From: Gaeumannomyces sp. JS-464
Lineage: Eukaryota; Ascomycota; Sordariomycetes; Magnaporthales; Magnaporthaceae
Reading direction: 5' to 3'
Length of the DNA stretch: 64,000 bases
Assembly (NCBI GenBank): GCA_002197995.1
Contig: NGZR01000002.1
Coordinates: 3,968,001 to 4,032,000, forward strand
Both the position numbers and the translations under genes were made by a program. Positions 32,802-42,422 of the stretch are shown piece by piece (positions within the stretch are counted from its first letter, which is position 1; each line of letters opens with the position of its first letter). Under the pieces are notes generated by a model. The model was not told the DNA's origin. It searched no databases and worked only from the letters and a program-made list of their open reading frames with translations.

Positions 32802-34799
32802 ATGCCGATAATCAACGGCTTGAAGATGGCTTGGTGAGTGTGTGAGTGACCAAAGATGATTTCCTGCCGCAGCCCTCGGAGTCTCATGCGCGGTTCGGGA
32901 GGGTGTCTCACCCATCCAATGCCTATGCGCTCCATCCTATACTTGCGCCAGTCAACATGCTGCTCGCGCGCTGCATTCCTGCTGTCCTTGGATCCCCTAC
33001 CAGCCTCCTCGCCGGCTTGGACCTGCGAGCGGACCTTGGATTGAATGCTTACATGTTGCCCTGACTTGCGATATAGTGAGCCATGCATACGTGGACATCG
33101 GTCCACAAAATGCACACATGCCAAGGAGCGCCTTATGGTGCCGGTCCGCAAGCCGGGTCGGCCATTGAGCGTATGCCCACACCCGCCAGGCAGGCCATGC
33201 GCCTGCGGCGGCATCACGGCGGCCATACCGCGAGCGCAGAAGTGCGACTGCGGCCCCTCGGCCCCAGCCCCAGAGCCAGCACCGCCCGAATCCCCGGCCC
33301 TCAAGGGCCCCATGTCCCCGACTAGGCGAACGTTCCAGATCCAGAAGACCACTACCAAAGCCGCGGCTCGGAAACAGTCCTTCGATCTTGCGACGCTCGA
33401 GAGGATGGATCCCGAAAGCTACAACATACACTCGGCGCCGCCCTACAGAACACCTATCCTCCACAGGATGCCGTTTGCAGGTGATGGCGATAGCGCACTC
33501 CCCCCAACAACATCCGGACATTCGCTTGACTATCTGGTCACGCTGCCCGGGACACTTGACCCGCCGACTGTGGCAACGGACTTGGAGAATGGGGCGGACT
33601 ATTCGCTATCGCAACAGCTCGACGGTCATCTAACCATGCCCTCTCCAGCCATCAAACCCGAGACGCCAAGATCGGTTGTCGGTGGCATGAGCAATGGGTC
33701 CTACTTTGAGGACTTTGGCACGCGCCCAAACGGGGCTGAATATGGCGCGGATGCCACCAGTGATGGAGCTGTCGCAAGCAAACCAGCCACCCCCGTGACG
33801 GCACCCAAGAGCTGCTGCGCTGGTAAGGCGTCATCGACGGGAGTCAATGGCAGTGGGAACCCAAAATCATCACCCGCTGCCGTCGCCGCCGCGCACCAAC
33901 CACTGGGACATCTGGGACAACACGTCTCGGTGAGGAACGGTGGTGGCCTCACAAATGGCGCAGCGCCATTAAGCCACCAGCTGGGCGTCGCGGGTGCTCC
34001 GGTGATGGGCCCCTTCCCATCGCCGGTTATGCAGCCCATATTCTTTACACATGCAGCGGACCCGACCATGTACATCTACCCGCCTTATTACGGCACATAC
34101 CAGCACCCTATACAGCCGCCGCAATGGAGACAAGCGATGCCACCTCCCGGAGGGCTGGGTTATGCGTTCCCCGGAGGCCATGCCCCTGCCCACATGGGTA
34201 CGCGTGCGCCGCCAGCGCCAGCCATGAGCCTCGGGGCCAGCGACGACGCTGCAGCTGGGGGTGGCTTCGTAGGCATGTCGCACCAGTGCGCCTGCGGTGA
34301 CGCTTGCAACTGCCTTGGCTGCCCGGCTCATCCGTACAACGAGGTTACACAGGACTACGTTCGGTCGGCCATGACCATAATGACGGAGGAACCGACGCGA
34401 GGGGAAGGAAGGGATGCAAGGGGCGCAAGGGAGGGAGCAACAGCCCCAGTGTCGACAGCACCGTCAAGAGCAGGAGGGGGAGGGGGATGTTGCGGCGGTG
34501 GCGGTGAGCACACATCTTCTGCCGGGGGCGCGGAAGAGGCGTCTCCCGCTGCAGCGCAGGTCCAGCAAAGCGCAGGCGGTGCAGGAGCGACGGAACCAGC
34601 CGCCTCTTCACCACCGCAAGCGCAGACACCGTCCGAGGCGTCAGCGTCGAGCGAGGACCAGACGCATCTTTCAGCAAGCGACTTTCTCTTCGTCACGTAC
34701 CCGTTCGGGTGCGAAGGCGAGACGGCGAGCTGTCTGTGCGGCGACGACTGTCAGTGCGTTGGCTGTCTGATCCACAGCCACCCTTACGCGGATGGCTGA
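32802..34799 (+). CDS. Copper-fist transcription factor (GRISEA/Mac1-type)
   Basis: Exon 1 (32802-32833) encodes MPIINGLKMA. After an unusually long 243-nt intron (32834-33076), exon 2 continues CEPCIRGHRSTKCTHAKERL, completing the copper-fist DNA-binding domain with its Zn/Cu cysteines and the minor-groove motif RKPGRPLSVCPHPPG. The protein is 584 residues. The middle is Ser/Pro/Ala/His-rich and disordered. Two C-terminal cysteine clusters, CACGDACNCLGCPAHPYN and SCLCGDDCQCVGCLIHSHPY, match the C-x-C-x4-C-x-C-x2-C-x2-H copper-sensing motifs of Mac1-like activators. Expected role: activation of high-affinity copper and iron uptake under copper limitation, silenced when Cu(I) fills the C-terminal clusters. 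No obvious copper transporter lies in this window. Confidence 0.92.
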
Positions 34800-35899
34800 G
34801 GCGAAAGCAATAGGAGAGGCGGATATTGCGAGGTTTTGAGGTGGTTGGCATTGGAGGTGATCTCAAGGCGTCTTGCCCTGTTTGTGCTGGGCCCGAGCGC
34901 GACGGTATTTGAGGTTTTGACAAAGCCAAAAAGCTGCCGGCCGGGCGATGAACGAGGGAAACTGACCCCTGCTTGCGGTGGTTGGCAGTGTCGATATCAC
35001 GATGTGCCGTGGAGGCTGTTTGTATGGCCTGATGGATCAAGGAGTACCGGCACAGCAAGATATTCGACCCGTCGGTGCGCACACGACGTCTCCATGGGGC
35101 TGCTTGGTGGTCATAGAGGGATGCTGACGATGGGACAGTATGATGAATGATACCCCTGGGTTTGGAAGGTGGCAAATCGGATCAATACACGCATACATAC
35201 TTCGAGACAGATATCCATAAAGCTGTCTTGCTCCCCTGGAAGGTGGTAGATGTGTGCTTTTGACAAATGTTGGAGATCAAGGACGGATGTGGATGCCAGT
35301 TTAGCGGACGGGACCCGAACGGCCGACCCCTGACAACAAGCAGCCCAGCACCCAGCCCCCGTCAGGTGGGGCCAGCTGAGTAGCGGCACTCTTTTGATTG
35401 GCCAAGGTCAAAACAGAAGCACGCCTAGCTCTGGTCCTTCTAAAGAGGTCCCGCGGGTGTTTGTTTCGGGAAGTTGGCCGACCAAATCGTAAATTCCACG
35501 ACACTCCAAAACTCGCGACAGTTTATCTACATTTCTTTATTCCCTCCTTTCAACCTAATCTCCCGTTATATGCAAAAGAATAACGCGATTTGGATAACTA
35601 GCTTGTCGCATAAACCACAACCTTTGAAATTAATCCGCACCTTAAAAAGCAAACAAAAAATCGGAGTTGGCGGAACTCCGACTCTGCTCGCCCAACACCC
35701 AAACATATGAATCTGGGGAAGAGCTCCGCCTCTTGAGCGTCGGTGGCCGGTTTGCTGCCACAGCGCCTCGTTCCGGCCCGGCGCTTGGGCTCGCTCTACT
35801 GGCCGCGTTGTGTCACCGTGTCTTCTAGGGCTGTTGGCGGGAGCCAAAAAGCACGTGCATAATCCAATCAACAAGTCACACGCCAGGGAGAACGGACAC
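34800..35899. other. Intergenic region
   Basis: About 1.1 kb between tandem plus-strand genes. The part near 35.5-35.7 kb is AT-richer. No gene is supported. Confidence 0.5.
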
Positions 35900-37262
35900 A
35901 TGCCTACTGCCAAGGACGAGGATAGGAGGCGGTCAAGATCACACCGCCTCGCCCCGGGACGGGAAGTGGGAGCAGTCGCGGCGAGCGCGACAGGGACGAT
36001 CGCCACCGCCGCTACCGGGATCGGGATCGGGACCGGGCCGCGACACGGACAGCCAGTCGAGGGACCGTCGACGGCAGGATGCGAGTCGTCTTCGCGCCCT
36101 CACAAACACCGGTCCGGCAGGCGCCAACGGAGCACGTCCCGGGCCGGCCGGCGCGACCGGAGGTCCAGGGAGGACTCTCACTCTCGCCCCAAACGCCCGG
36201 CGAGGCCAACCGCACTGACCATGATGGGGCCGATTGACGACGACGAGGATGACGGCGAGGACGACGGCAAGGCGGATGAGCAGGCCGGAGAAAGGATTCT
36301 ACCGTGACGCCCGGACGCTCTCGCGGCACGACTATAATGCCTTCCGGCCGCTGTTCGCGCACTACCTCGACCTGCACGCGCAGACCAACATCCACGACCT
36401 CGGCGAGCGCGAGCTGCGGCACCGCTGGAGGTCCTTCGTAAAGCGCTGGAACGCGGGGAAGCTGTCGGAGGGCTGGTACGAGCCCGAGATGTTCCAGCGC
36501 GTCATGCGCATGTGGGTTGAGGAGGAGGCCGGTGACGGCGACGACGACGACGACGACTATGACAGGCCGGCGGTGTCGGGCGACGACCGTGGGGATAGCC
36601 CGGCCGTAATCCCAGGGCGCCCTGTGGCAGCCAGCGCCGGCGGGACGTCTCGAGCGCTCAAGGCTACGTCAAAACGCGACGCTACGAGCAGCGACGACGA
36701 AAGCGACGACGATGACGACTACGGCCCGCCGCCGCCGCCACCAGAAGGAGCAGTAGCACCGACGCCCCGCAGGGTGTGGACGGCGTCGAGCATCCGGCAG
36801 GGGCCCGGGATCCCGAGCATGCAGGACCTGGAGGAGCGGCGGACGGCGGAGGAGGAGGCGCGGCAGGCGGAGCGCAAGGCGGGGGCGCTGGCGCGGCGGG
36901 CGGAGCGGGCGGAGCAGAAGGAGCGGCTGGACGAGCTGGCGCCCAAGGCGGACGCGGGCACGCGCGAGCGGCGGCTGGAGAAGAGGCGTGAGCTCAACGA
37001 GAAGCTCCGCGGGTTCCGCGAGGGGTCGGCGGGGGCGGCGGACGTCAACGACGGCGAGCTGATGGGGGGCGGGGACGGGGCGGACGACTACCGGCGGGCG
37101 CTGGCGTCGCTGCAGCGCAAGAAGACGGAGCGCGAGCTCCGGCGCGAGGAGGAGGCGCGGGCGCGGGCCGAGGAGCTGCAGAAGCGGCTGCAAAACTACC
37201 ACGCGCGCGAGGACCGCGTCGTCGGGGCGCTCAAGGAACTGGCCAAGCAGCGGTTCGGTTGA
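35900..37262 (+). CDS. Conserved RD/RS-rich and coiled-coil protein (HEL117-like in fungal annotations), frame-disrupted at the N-terminus
   Basis: The C-terminal 340 codons are open. They include a helical domain (RPLFAHYLDLHAQTNIHDLG, RWRSFVKRWNAGKLSEGWYE), an acidic linker, a poly-Pro patch (GPPPPPPEGA), and a long Arg/Glu/Ala coiled coil ending ALKELAKQRFG. Upstream, RNA-processing-like basic dipeptides are spread over different frames: RRRSRSH after the ATG at 35900, then RDRDDRHRRYRDRDRDR at about 35990-36040, then GRDTDSQSRDRRRQD. At least two single-base shifts lie between 35940 and 36300. The composition suggests a nuclear mRNA-processing protein. The name HEL117 is only by resemblance; no helicase motif is present. 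Start and N-terminal sequence are uncertain. Confidence 0.55.
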
Positions 37263-37871
37263 GGCGGGAGGGAGCCTGTGTGCATAGGGGGATTTACGTG
37301 GTCATATATACCTTGTTGGTTGGTTTCTACATGGCATGGATTGCGTATCATTCATTATTTCCAGCTTATCTAGCGATTTCAACGTTTTTGGCTGTACCCT
37401 GACAGCAAAAGGGCACAGAATAGAAATACAAACATCCCTACAAGGACGGGTTATACTAGGCGGCTATTGGCTATCTCCAATTGCGCCCTGTCTGTGTCGG
37501 CGTTTGCGACCACGCTTGCCTGCTTGGGGGCTCGTTGCATCCTACAGGATCAGACTCGAGCCGCGGGCGGGGTCGACGCTTCCAATGAGCTCAGCTGTGG
37601 CGCACTGCTACGCGAAACACACTTCGGATTACCTGGGATCCTGTGCCGGAACCAGGCTGCAATCGTCGGGATTGCTTTTTCAACAAGATCGATCGACGCC
37701 ATACTGCACTTGCACTGCCTTTATCCTGCGCGGTGGGTTCTGCTGTTGGCTCCCCTGAATCGGTCCCTCACCTAAACTACGCAACACGACGACGACGTCA
37801 TCGACCCAACGCTAACAGCACAGCATCGCCAATCGTTCCTCACAACCAAGGAGACGCGTCGCAGATGAGCC
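37263..37871. other. Intergenic region
   Basis: About 0.6 kb between tandem genes. No coding or RNA signal recognised. Confidence 0.5.
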
Positions 37872-40436
37872 ATGGCGCCGCTGGCGGCAGAGCCTCGCCA
37901 ACTGCTGGTCGTGCTCAACCCGGCTAGGCGGCGGGCGCTCTACACGCTGGTCGACGAGATCACGCAGTACATGCGCTCCCAGCTTGTCCTGAAGCACCGC
38001 GACCAGGAGCACCAGCACCGACAAGCCCGTCCCAGCGCCCCGGCACCCTTGTTCGTCTCGTCTGAGAGCCGCGACAGCTCCGAGGGAGGACGGGATGGAC
38101 GCCCGACTGGCAGTCTATCCCCACAGCCGAAGCAGGCCCCTGAGCCCCCGACCAGGGAGCTGATACGGCTGCGGGCTGCCGCCGTTGCCCACCTCGACGA
38201 GTGGCGGCGCCAGCTCCTCAAGTCGCTCAAGGACATCGCTGCTGCTCCAGACGACGCCAAGATCACGGAAGCGCGGCGGGAGCGCCAGGCCCGTCTGCAA
38301 CGCGCCAAGGCCGAAACCCCGAGCCAGGGCGAGAACCTGCTGGACTTCGGCGAGCCAGCCGCCGCCGCGGCTACCACTGGCAGCACCAGCACTAGCGGTG
38401 GCGGCCATGGCCCAGACCCGGCCGCGTTCCAAAAGCTGCACCACCCAATCCCGACCCGCCTCACCACCATCCCGCGCGAGGACCGCGAGGAGGCGCTCAG
38501 CTGCGTGCTGGTCATGATGCTTTCCACGGGCGCGTACACGGCGCTCTCGCGCACCCTGGCCGTATACCTCACCTCCGCCCTGGACCTCGCGCCCACCGTG
38601 CTCGCGCGCGAGGAGGCCGAGATCGCCCGGTCGCTCGTCGAGTCCTCCACCTCGGACGAGGCCGAGAAGCGGCGGCAGCAGCAGGCCATGACGGCCGAGG
38701 CCGAGGCCCAGAAGCGCCGCCAGGAGGGGCAGGCCAGCCGCTTCTGGAAGGTCGGCCTGGCTTCGGTCGCCGGTGCCGCCGTCATCGGCATCACGGGCGG
38801 GCTGGCCGCGCCCCTCGTCGCCGGCGCCATCGGCGGCATAATGGGGAGCGTCGGCCTCGGCAGTTTGGCCTCGTTTCTTGGGATATTTTGGATGAATAGC
38901 GCTCTCGTGGGCGCCTTATTTGGAGCCTATGGGGCTAAGATGACTGTCAGTGTGCCATCGCTACGCGGCTGTTGGTTTTAGCTAATGAATTCGATGTAGG
39001 GCGAGATGATGGACCAGTATGCCCGCGAGGTCGACGACTTTCGCTTTATACCGCTGAGCGAGGCGTGGGGCAAGGAGTATTCTAAAGAAGACAAAGACGC
39101 TCGACGGCTCCGGGTTACCATTGGTATCAACGGCTGGCTCTCGTCCAGGGATGATATAGTCAAACCATGGCTCGTGCTGGGGGCCGATACCGAGGTCTTC
39201 GCCCTCCAGTACGAGATCGACAGCCTGCTGAGCCTCGGCACTGCTTTGCGTGATCTTATCGGGTCCTACACCTGGGGCGTCGTCAAGGTCGAGATCATCA
39301 AGCGGACAGCCCTGGCCGCGCTGTACGCCGCCATGTGGCCGCTCCAGCTGCTCGAAGTCGCCTCTACCCTCGACAACCCCTTCAACCGAGCCCGCAACCG
39401 GTCCGAAAAGGCCGGCAGGGTCCTTGCCGACGCCATCATCAATAAGGTCCAAGGCGAGCGGCCAGTAACCCTGATCGGATACTCTCTGGGGGCGAGAGTG
39501 ATACACTCCTGCCTCGTTTCACTGGCCGAGCGCCGTGCATTCGGCCTGGTGGACCAGGCCGTGTTTGTCGGTGCTCCGATCCCCTCGGACCGCGCCCAGT
39601 GGGAGGAGATGGGCAGCGTCGTGTCGGGGAAGCTGTTCAACGTCTACTCGGAGAACGACTTCATTCTCGCCTTCATTTACAGGGCCACCAGCATCCAGCT
39701 CGGCGTGGCGGGCCTGGAGGCCGTCGAGGGCATCAACGGGGTCGAGAACCTGGATCTTAGCAACGTCGTGAGCGGCCACCTGCGCTACCCGGACCTGATC
39801 GCCAAGATCCTGGCCCGCTGTGGCTTCCCCGACGTCAAGGGCGGCAAGGGGCCCATAGAGACGGACAAGGACGTGATTGAGCTGCGGGATGAGGATGGCG
39901 GCGCCAAGCAGGGGAGCCTGATAGATCTCGGGGACGAGGCCGCCATGGCGCCCGAGCCCAAGTCGCTGTCTGGCATGCCTGGGGCTGACAAAAAGGCCCG
40001 CCCCGCTGCGCCGAGGTCTAACTCGGACGTTTTGATGCAGCAGTTGGATCCCCTGGCGGCGTTGGCGCACATGGACCGGGGCCAGCCACAGGTCCGGCAA
40101 CAGCCCAGTGTCTTTGTCGCGAAGGCCTCGGCCAGCGCGCCGCAGCTCCCAACGGCGACGCCTGCGTCTGCTTCCCCTGAACACACTGCGAAGCCGAGAT
40201 CCACCGGCTCGGTCTCGGAGGATGCCGCCGCCGGGCCCAACAAAACCAAGACTACGCTCACATCGCTCGCAGTCCTCCCTGGGCCTAGCAACGACGGTAA
40301 TGACGGGAGCAGCAAATCAGTTGACCATGCTGAAAGCGACGACGATAGTGATGATGATAGTCATGTGGGAATAATGATGGAGGATAATGATGATGGCGAT
40401 ATGGTCACCTACGACGCCCCATACACCCTTGGATGA
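37872..40436 (+). CDS. DUF726 family membrane protein with alpha/beta-hydrolase fold (TMCO4-like)
   Basis: Two exons (37872-38945 and 39000-40436; 54-nt intron with GTCAGT donor) encode about 836 residues without a frame break. The N-terminal half is helical with a coiled coil (EAEKRRQQQAMTAEAEAQKR). It is followed by a Gly/Ala-rich hydrophobic stretch (about residues 290-355) with VGLASVAGAAVIGITGGLAA, likely membrane-inserted. After the intron the hydrolase domain begins (GINGWLSSRDDI), with the nucleophile elbow GYSLGAR (GxSxG) and VFVGAPIPSD. The C-terminus is disordered and acidic. Yeast and human relatives are poorly characterised Golgi/ER membrane proteins, so the enzymatic activity is inferred only from the serine motif. 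Confidence 0.9.
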
Positions 40437-41013
40437 CTAGCTGTTGCTCTTTGATCGGTCGGGACAAAGCAGGGAGAAAGCCGTACGTGGCGTTGATATT
40501 GGGCACGATTTATTGGCCCGGCGCAGCAAAAAAGGCCGGAGGCGTACGAATTTTTATTTCTCCCCGTTCTAAATCGAGTGGTCACCGTGTTTTGAATTTC
40601 CCTAGAAGAAGCTGTTCAAACTCAATGCTCTCCTGCCTCGACTATGGCGGAGCTGTGGTATCCCAAAGTCCAAAACCAATCCCGAAGGTCGCTATATGCT
40701 TCTGCAAAACTGTGGATAGTTGCTCGTCACAATCAACCCTATATGCTAAACTCCTCCCCTTTTGCTCCACCTTGATCCGGCCCCCATCCCTCCCCATTTT
40801 TGCCCTTGGCCTTTGCTTGCTTTGTTCTTGCTTTCCCCTTGGGTTCCCCTTGCTTTTGCTTCAAACCGTGTCCAAGACAGCCAAAAAAAAAAAAAAAAAA
40901 AAAAAAAAAGGGAAAAAAAGAAGGAAAACCACCAAAAAAACTCAGCGTAAATCCTCGCCAACCGCCGCGTCCACCCCAATAACCCCCCGCCGGGGCGCGG
41001 CCCCTGGCTGCCG
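40437..41013. other. Convergent intergenic region with A27 run
   Basis: Holds the 3' ends of the DUF726 gene and the minus-strand hypothetical gene. An A27 run lies at 40883-40909, followed by a further A/G-rich tract. Confidence 0.6.
40883..40909 (+). repeat. A27 homopolymer
   Basis: Twenty-seven A residues followed by GGGAAAAAAAG. Third of the long A/T runs in the window. Confidence 0.9.
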
Positions 41014-41876
41014 TCAGCCCGGGGGAACCATGGCCGAGTAGTGGCTGTACTCGGCGCCGCTGAGGGTCTCGGCGTTGTCGTCGTGGATACAGACGGCCGC
41101 GTCGCCGCCCTCGCGTATCTGGTACGAGAAGCGGCCCTCGCCCGACGGCCCCTCCACCACGACGCCGAGGTTCAGGGAGAGTCCCCTGGACAGGCCCCAC
41201 TCGCGGAGCACGACGTCGATGTCGTCGGCGTAAAAGTTGTCCGCGGTGGAGGCGAGGCGCCCAAAGAGAGCCCTCGGCTCGGGCTCGGTCGGCGGCGCGA
41301 CCGCGCGCGGCAGCTGCGCCCGGAGGCTGCCCAGGAGGGCCCACATGCCGCAGAGCAGGTCGGCGCTGCTCGTCTGGACCGGCTCCAGGCCGCTTCCGTC
41401 CGGCGCCCTGGGGCCCTCTTCGCTGGGCGGCGGCGGCAGCAGCGTCGATGCTGCTGATGGTGCCGTTGACGACCAGGGTGGCGACGGCCGTGGCGGCGAT
41501 GGCGACGGGAGGGCGGGCAAGGATGCGGCGGCGGCGGGCGCGATGGCAGCAGCGCCGGCACCGTATGCTCGGGCCCGCCGCGGCTTCCTCGAGCGGCATC
41601 TCCTGACTGACCGCTTGAGGACCTCGGCCGGCAGTTCTTGCATGGCGCGGTCCAGCTCCTTGGCCAGTCGCTCGACCTCCCGGAGCCTCCGCGGCAGGCT
41701 TCCCCAAGAGTCCGCGAGGCGTCCGGGGTCATGCCACGGTCGCAGTGCGCGATCAGCTCCTGGCCAACTTTGACCATACTCCGGCCCAGGCGGGAGCCAT
41801 TCCGGCCGAGGAGGGTTGCTGCATAGTCCCTGTAGCGCCTGAAGGCGGCCTTCATGCTTGTGCTGTTGGGTTTCAT
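41014..41876 (-). CDS. Hypothetical protein, one frameshift
   Basis: I do not recognise the family. The N-terminal part (MKPNSTSMKAAFRRYRDYAA to HCDRGMTP) is in one frame. From about 41727 the protein continues in another as GRLADSWGSLPRRLREVERL. Adding one C to the CCCC run at about 41727 joins the two and makes the length a multiple of three. The joined protein has an N-terminal helical region. A Pro/Ala/Ser-rich low-complexity middle follows. The C-terminal domain (NFYADDIDVVLREWGLSRGL, GRFSYQIREGGDAAVCIHDD) looks globular. The three-part pattern and clean stop support a real gene, but no function can be proposed. Confidence 0.5.
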
Positions 41877-42422
41877 TGCGCTTGAATCGCACCCGACCCG
41901 AACCGAACCTGAGGATGTGCCTCTAAGTTTCGGCGATGGTTGCTTGCTCGCTGTATCAAGAGACGTGCAAGCCGGAAGCAGCGTCGAGCTGGAAGTTGGT
42001 TATCTTGGATGACTGGCCGTGGCATGAAGGGGCTTGGAGATACAGAGTAAAGGCCTGTGCGATGGTAACAGGAACGGCAAACGTTTCTGCGGCGGCAGAG
42101 AGACGAGCGGGAAAGGCGGATGGCAAAGGGGCTTGGATATGCACATCCACGGCCACCATCTCCGGTCCCTCGGAAGGCTGTGGCCGCTTTTGGCTTCGGC
42201 GTCCGCATGCCCCTTTCCCGTGGCGCCGCTCCCGTGTGAAGGTTCGGGGGAAGCATGGTGCGTTAGTAGACTTTGAGCCTGATCGCAATTCGGTCGTTCC
42301 AACGCCTGTCCTCGAGTTGGTGCAGGTGGATGACGCTCACGCTGCTTGTTGGGATTAATGGCAGTTTGTTTTGTTTTTCGGGATCGTGGACCATACTGTT
42401 CCACACTGCTAGACTACTCAGC
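41877..42422. other. Intergenic region
   Basis: About 0.55 kb between two minus-strand genes. It should contain the promoter of the hypothetical gene and the NOC2 3' UTR. Nothing else is seen. Confidence 0.5.
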
